From: Gemmatimonadota bacterium | GTDB lineage: Bacteria; Gemmatimonadota; Gemmatimonadetes; Gemmatimonadales; Gemmatimonadaceae | Direction: 5' to 3' | Length of the DNA: 7,115 nt | NCBI GenBank assembly: GCA_028287225.1 | Contig: JAQBPZ010000080.1 | Coordinates: forward strand, 1 to 7,115 | Shown here: piece by piece, positions 4,636 to 7,115 of the stretch | Layout of the letters: each line of letters opens with the position of its first letter | Position numbering within the stretch: position 1 is the first letter of the stretch | Translations under genes and position numbers: made by a program | The notes under the pieces: generated by a model | Database searches by the model: none | The model's input: the letters and a program-made list of their open reading frames with translations, nothing else | Told to the model about the DNA's origin: nothing

Positions 4636-5678
4636 GCCGCGGCGCCGCGCAGCGCGCGGATCTCGGCCTGCGCCGAGGCGATCAGGCGCGTCCGCTCCTC
4701 GTACGGCAGGAAGCAGCTCTCGAACCCGTTCATCGCGACGGTGGCCAGCTCGTCGAAGGTGAAGTGGAGCGATTCCGCCGCGTGCACGTACTCGTCGGTG
4801 AGGGTCACGCCGCTCATGAGCCGGTTGTCGGTGTTGAGCACCACGTTCAGCCCGCGATCGTAGTACTCGCGGAACGGGTGCGTGGCGTACGACTCCGTGG
4901 CGCGCGTCTGCACGTTGCTCGTGAGACAGATCTCGAGCGTGATGCGGCGGTCGTTGCAGTAGTCGGTGAGCGAGGTATCCTCGATGAGCCGGGTGGCATG
5001 GCCCAGCCGGTGCGCGCCGCAGACGTGCACGGCCTCGCGCACGGACTCGGCGCCGTCGCCCTCGCCGGCGTGGCAGGTGCACGCCAGGTCGTGCATGCGC
5101 GCGTACTCGAAGGCACGGGCGTGCTCGCGAGCCGGGTTCCCCGCCTCGCCGCCGGCGAGGTCGAACCCCACGACGCCGCGGTGACGGTACGCCACCGCGA
5201 GCTCGGCGAGCTCCCGCGACACGGCGGACGGCATGTTGCGGATGGCGCAGATGATGAGCCGCCCGGTGATGCCGTGGGCGGCCTGGGCGCGGGCCAGCCC
5301 CCGCAGCGGCGCCTCGACCGCCTGCTCCAGCGACATGCCGCCGCGCACGTTCAGCACGGGCGCATACCGCACCTCGATGTACTTCACGCCGTCGCGCGAC
5401 GCGTCCTCGGCGAGCTCGTACGCGATGCGGTCGAGGGACTCCTCGGTCTGCATCACGGAGAGCGTGATGGCGAACCGCTCGAGATAGTCCTCGAGGTTGC
5501 GCGCGTCGCGCACGGTCATGTAGTCGCGCAGCGCCTCCACGGTGTGAGCGGGCATGGGCTGCTCGTACTGTCTACCGAGGTCGAGCAGGGTCTGCGGGCG
5601 CAGCGAGCCGTCGAGATGGCAGTGCAGCTCCGCCTTGGGCAGGCGGCGCAGGAGCTCGCGGGTGATGGGTGGGGTCAT
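4632..5678 (-). CDS. add: Adenosine deaminase
   Basis: This zinc enzyme hydrolyses adenosine and deoxyadenosine to inosine and deoxyinosine, feeding the phosphorylase encoded immediately downstream. The 348 residues carry the family set. PKAELHCHLDGS (14-25) has metal ligands H19 and H21. DLAGGE (173-178) lies in the substrate pocket. HAGEG (203-207) has the third metal histidine and catalytic E206. HRLGHA (223-228) has H227, the counterpart of the active-site histidine. Further motifs are TSN (253-255) and NTDNRLMSG (282-290) with metal ligand D284. The residue after D284 is N285, where mammalian enzymes have the second Asp of TDDP. From family knowledge, TDN occurs in a group of bacterial deaminases, so activity is still expected. 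The ATG at 5678 overlaps the TGA of the nucleotidase gene by four bases (ATGA), and the gene's own TGA overlaps the next start in the same way. Confidence 0.95.
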   Translation of the reverse strand: MTPPITRELLRRLPKAELHCHLDGSLRPQTLLDLGRQYEQPMPAHTVEALRDYMTVRDARNLEDYLERFAITLSVMQTEESLDRIAYELAEDASRDGVKYIEVRYAPVLNVRGGMSLEQAVEAPLRGLARAQAAHGITGRLIICAIRNMPSAVSRELAELAVAYRHRGVVGFDLAGGEAGNPAREHARAFEYARMHDLACTCHAGEGDGAESVREAVHVCGAHRLGHATRLIEDTSLTDYCNDRRITLEICLTSNVQTRATESYATHPFREYYDRGLNVVLNTDNRLMSGVTLTDEYVHAAESLHFTFDELATVAMNGFESCFLPYEERTRLIASAQAEIRALRGAAA

Positions 5679-7115
5679 CGGGCCGGCCCCGTCGCGATGA
5701 TGCGGATGTCGCTGGGCCCTCGCACGGGCTGCGGGGCGCGGCGCAGGTAGCGCACCAGCGCGTCGAGATCCACGAGGTCGAGCACCTCGGTGCGCAGCGC
5801 CGCCGCGCCGAGGCCGAGGCCATCGCCGCCGGTGGCGAGGAAGTCGTTGAGCACGAGGGTATAGCGCGCGTCGTCACGGAGCGCGCTGCCGTCGGCCATG
5901 CGGACGGTGAGGAGGCGCGAGCCCGCGGCGCGCGTGGAGTCGTAGGTCATCGTCACCCCGCTCAGGTGCACGTTCGGCTTCCGGGCAACGAGCTTCTCCA
6001 GGTAGCCGCGAAGGGCCGCACCGGTGACGGTCATCCGGTACAGGACGTTGGCGAACGGCTGGATCTCGAAGAGCGAGCCGTACGTCGCCGTGCCCGCCCG
6101 CAGGCTGGCGCGGATGCCGCCGTTGTTCGTGACGTCCACGTCACCCTTTCCCTCGGCGCGCATCGCGTCGGCGATGAGGTTGCCGAGGGCGTACTCGCTG
6201 CCGACGCGATTCATGTCGGTGGCGATGGTGGCTACGGGGCGGTCCACGATCGGCGCGACGCGGGCGACGGCCTGCTGGACGATGGGCGCGATGCGCGGAT
6301 CGGCGGGAAGCGAGTCGGCGAGCACGTCGCGGACGACGTGCCGCGACCCGTCCGGGCCGAGGTCGATGACGCTGAACGCGGTGCCGCTGGAGCGCGACTG
6401 CACCACCGGCACCCCGTTGACGTCCGTGTCCACCAGGGAATGCGTGTGGCCGCTGACGATGGCATCCACGGGTTCCTGAAGCTTCCGGGCAAAATCGACG
6501 ATCTCGCCATTGCAGTTCGCGCTGCCATCGCGGTCGCAGAAGGCGCCGGCGTGCGCGACGACCACCACGTAGTCGGCGCCGCGCGCGCGCAGGCGGCGCG
6601 TGAGGCTGTCGACGATCGGCGCCGGATCCAGGAAGCGCAGGTTGGCGACATTGGACGCGCGCGTCGTGCTCGGCGTCGCCACCGTGGCAACGCCCACGAC
6701 GCCGACGCGGAGCGCGCCGCGGCGGACGAGGGTGTCGGAGCGGATCCATGGCACGGGACGCCCGGCGGTGTCCCGGACGTTCGCGGCGAGGATCGCATAC
6801 CGAGCCTCGCGCATGCGGGCCCGGAGCGTGTCCTGGCCCCAGTCGAACTCGTGGTTGCCGATGGCGCCGGCGGCGTAGCCGAGCTCGTTGAAGATGGCGA
6901 CGACCGGCCGGCCGAAGGCGAGGTTGGAGGCAGGGGTGCCCTGGAACTCGTCGCCGCCGTCGAGCAGGATCGTCTCGCACGCGGGGGGCGTGCAGCCCTC
7001 GGCGGCGCGGCGCATCGCGGTGGCCAGGTAGGCGGCGCCGCCCCGGCGGCGGCCCGCCATGTCGGGCCGAGCCTCGAGCGCGCCGTGGAAGTCGTTGGTG
7101 CCGATGATGCGGAGG
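5675..7115 (-). CDS. 5'-nucleotidase / UDP-sugar hydrolase family metallophosphatase (5' end outside window)
   Basis: This enzyme dephosphorylates nucleoside 5'-monophosphates, probably outside the cytoplasm. The frame is open to the right edge and reads LRIIGTNDFHG (7114-7082), which is the first metal-binding motif. The gene is therefore partial, and the in-frame ATG at 7060 is internal. Counting from the first whole codon at 7114, 479 residues are visible. Metallophosphatase ligands are D8, H10, D55 (DGGDEFQG), N87-H88 (GNHEFDWG), H188 (VVAHAG), H223 and H225 (SGHTHS). The C-terminal substrate domain has the NNGGIR (330-335) and QPFANVLY blocks and DFLATGGDG, whose F425 corresponds to a base-stacking Phe of UshA. 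Cysteine pairs C41/C46 and C193/C201 would suit disulfides in an exported protein. Any signal peptide is beyond the edge. Genes for adenosine deaminase and PNP follow with 4-base overlaps, suggesting AMP as a main substrate; UDP-sugar or 2',3'-cyclic nucleotide hydrolysis is possible in this family. Confidence 0.93.
   Translation of the reverse strand, partial: LRIIGTNDFHGALEARPDMAGRRRGGAAYLATAMRRAAEGCTPPACETILLDGGDEFQGTPASNLAFGRPVVAIFNELGYAAGAIGNHEFDWGQDTLRARMREARYAILAANVRDTAGRPVPWIRSDTLVRRGALRVGVVGVATVATPSTTRASNVANLRFLDPAPIVDSLTRRLRARGADYVVVVAHAGAFCDRDGSANCNGEIVDFARKLQEPVDAIVSGHTHSLVDTDVNGVPVVQSRSSGTAFSVIDLGPDGSRHVVRDVLADSLPADPRIAPIVQQAVARVAPIVDRPVATIATDMNRVGSEYALGNLIADAMRAEGKGDVDVTNNGGIRASLRAGTATYGSLFEIQPFANVLYRMTVTGAALRGYLEKLVARKPNVHLSGVTMTYDSTRAAGSRLLTVRMADGSALRDDARYTLVLNDFLATGGDGLGLGAAALRTEVLDLVDLDALVRYLRRAPQPVRGPSDIRIIATGPAR

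Noticed and set aside
3880..4863. 327-codon plus-strand open frame
   Set aside because: It is a shadow of PNP and adenosine deaminase on the opposite strand, with His/Arg/Gly-rich low-information sequence.
4636..5082. N-terminal extension of purine nucleoside phosphorylase in the same open frame up to 5082
   Set aside because: It is arginine-rich, has no family similarity, and lies over the well-supported adenosine deaminase gene. The ATG at 4635 in an ATGA overlap gives the normal PNP length.
4302..5750. 482-codon plus-strand open frame
   Set aside because: It is antisense to PNP, adenosine deaminase and nucleotidase, which have clear family motifs. The composition is typical of GC-rich shadow frames, with no recognisable domain.

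Overview
The window is GC-rich bacterial DNA, densely coded, with short overlaps between co-directional genes. It suggests a free-living Gram-negative bacterium: there is a lipoprotein M48 protease of the BepA/LoiP type, a type IV pilus/type II secretion prepilin peptidase, and a 5'-nucleotidase of the exported family. The high GC and the style of the proteins would fit Gemmatimonadota, but that is an impression, not a demonstrated assignment.

Layout. Left block (83-1695, minus strand): a TrmH/SpoU-type RNA 2'-O-methyltransferase (TTG start) followed, with a 4-base GTGA overlap, by a prepilin peptidase. A 71-base divergent gap leads to a plus-strand M48 metalloprotease lipoprotein (1767-2576). 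Convergent to it is a minus-strand gene (2847-3548). I read its product as a degenerate HAD-superfamily phosphatase: the SerB-like fold is recognisable, but the catalytic aspartates and the lysine are gone. Right block (3802 to beyond 7115, minus strand): a three-gene operon in the order 5'-nucleotidase, adenosine deaminase, purine nucleoside phosphorylase, joined by two 4-base ATGA overlaps. It encodes AMP to adenosine to inosine to hypoxanthine plus ribose-1-phosphate in reaction order. The nucleotidase runs off the right edge. A 13-bp hairpin follows the operon.

The non-coding DNA is the most unusual part. The 270-base gap between the convergent genes is a nested palindrome. A perfect 32-bp inverted repeat contains three exact copies of the heptamer GGATTAG in each arm and begins immediately after one stop codon and ends 10 bases from the other. 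It encloses a second, diverged inverted pair of about 50-base elements beginning GTCATCC. A third copy of the heptamer array lies just after the prepilin peptidase stop, again followed by GTCATCC. All three arrays have the G-rich strand in the sense strand of the gene just ended. This looks like a recurring extragenic gene-end element (REP/BIME-like or MITE-like) with G-quadruplex potential.
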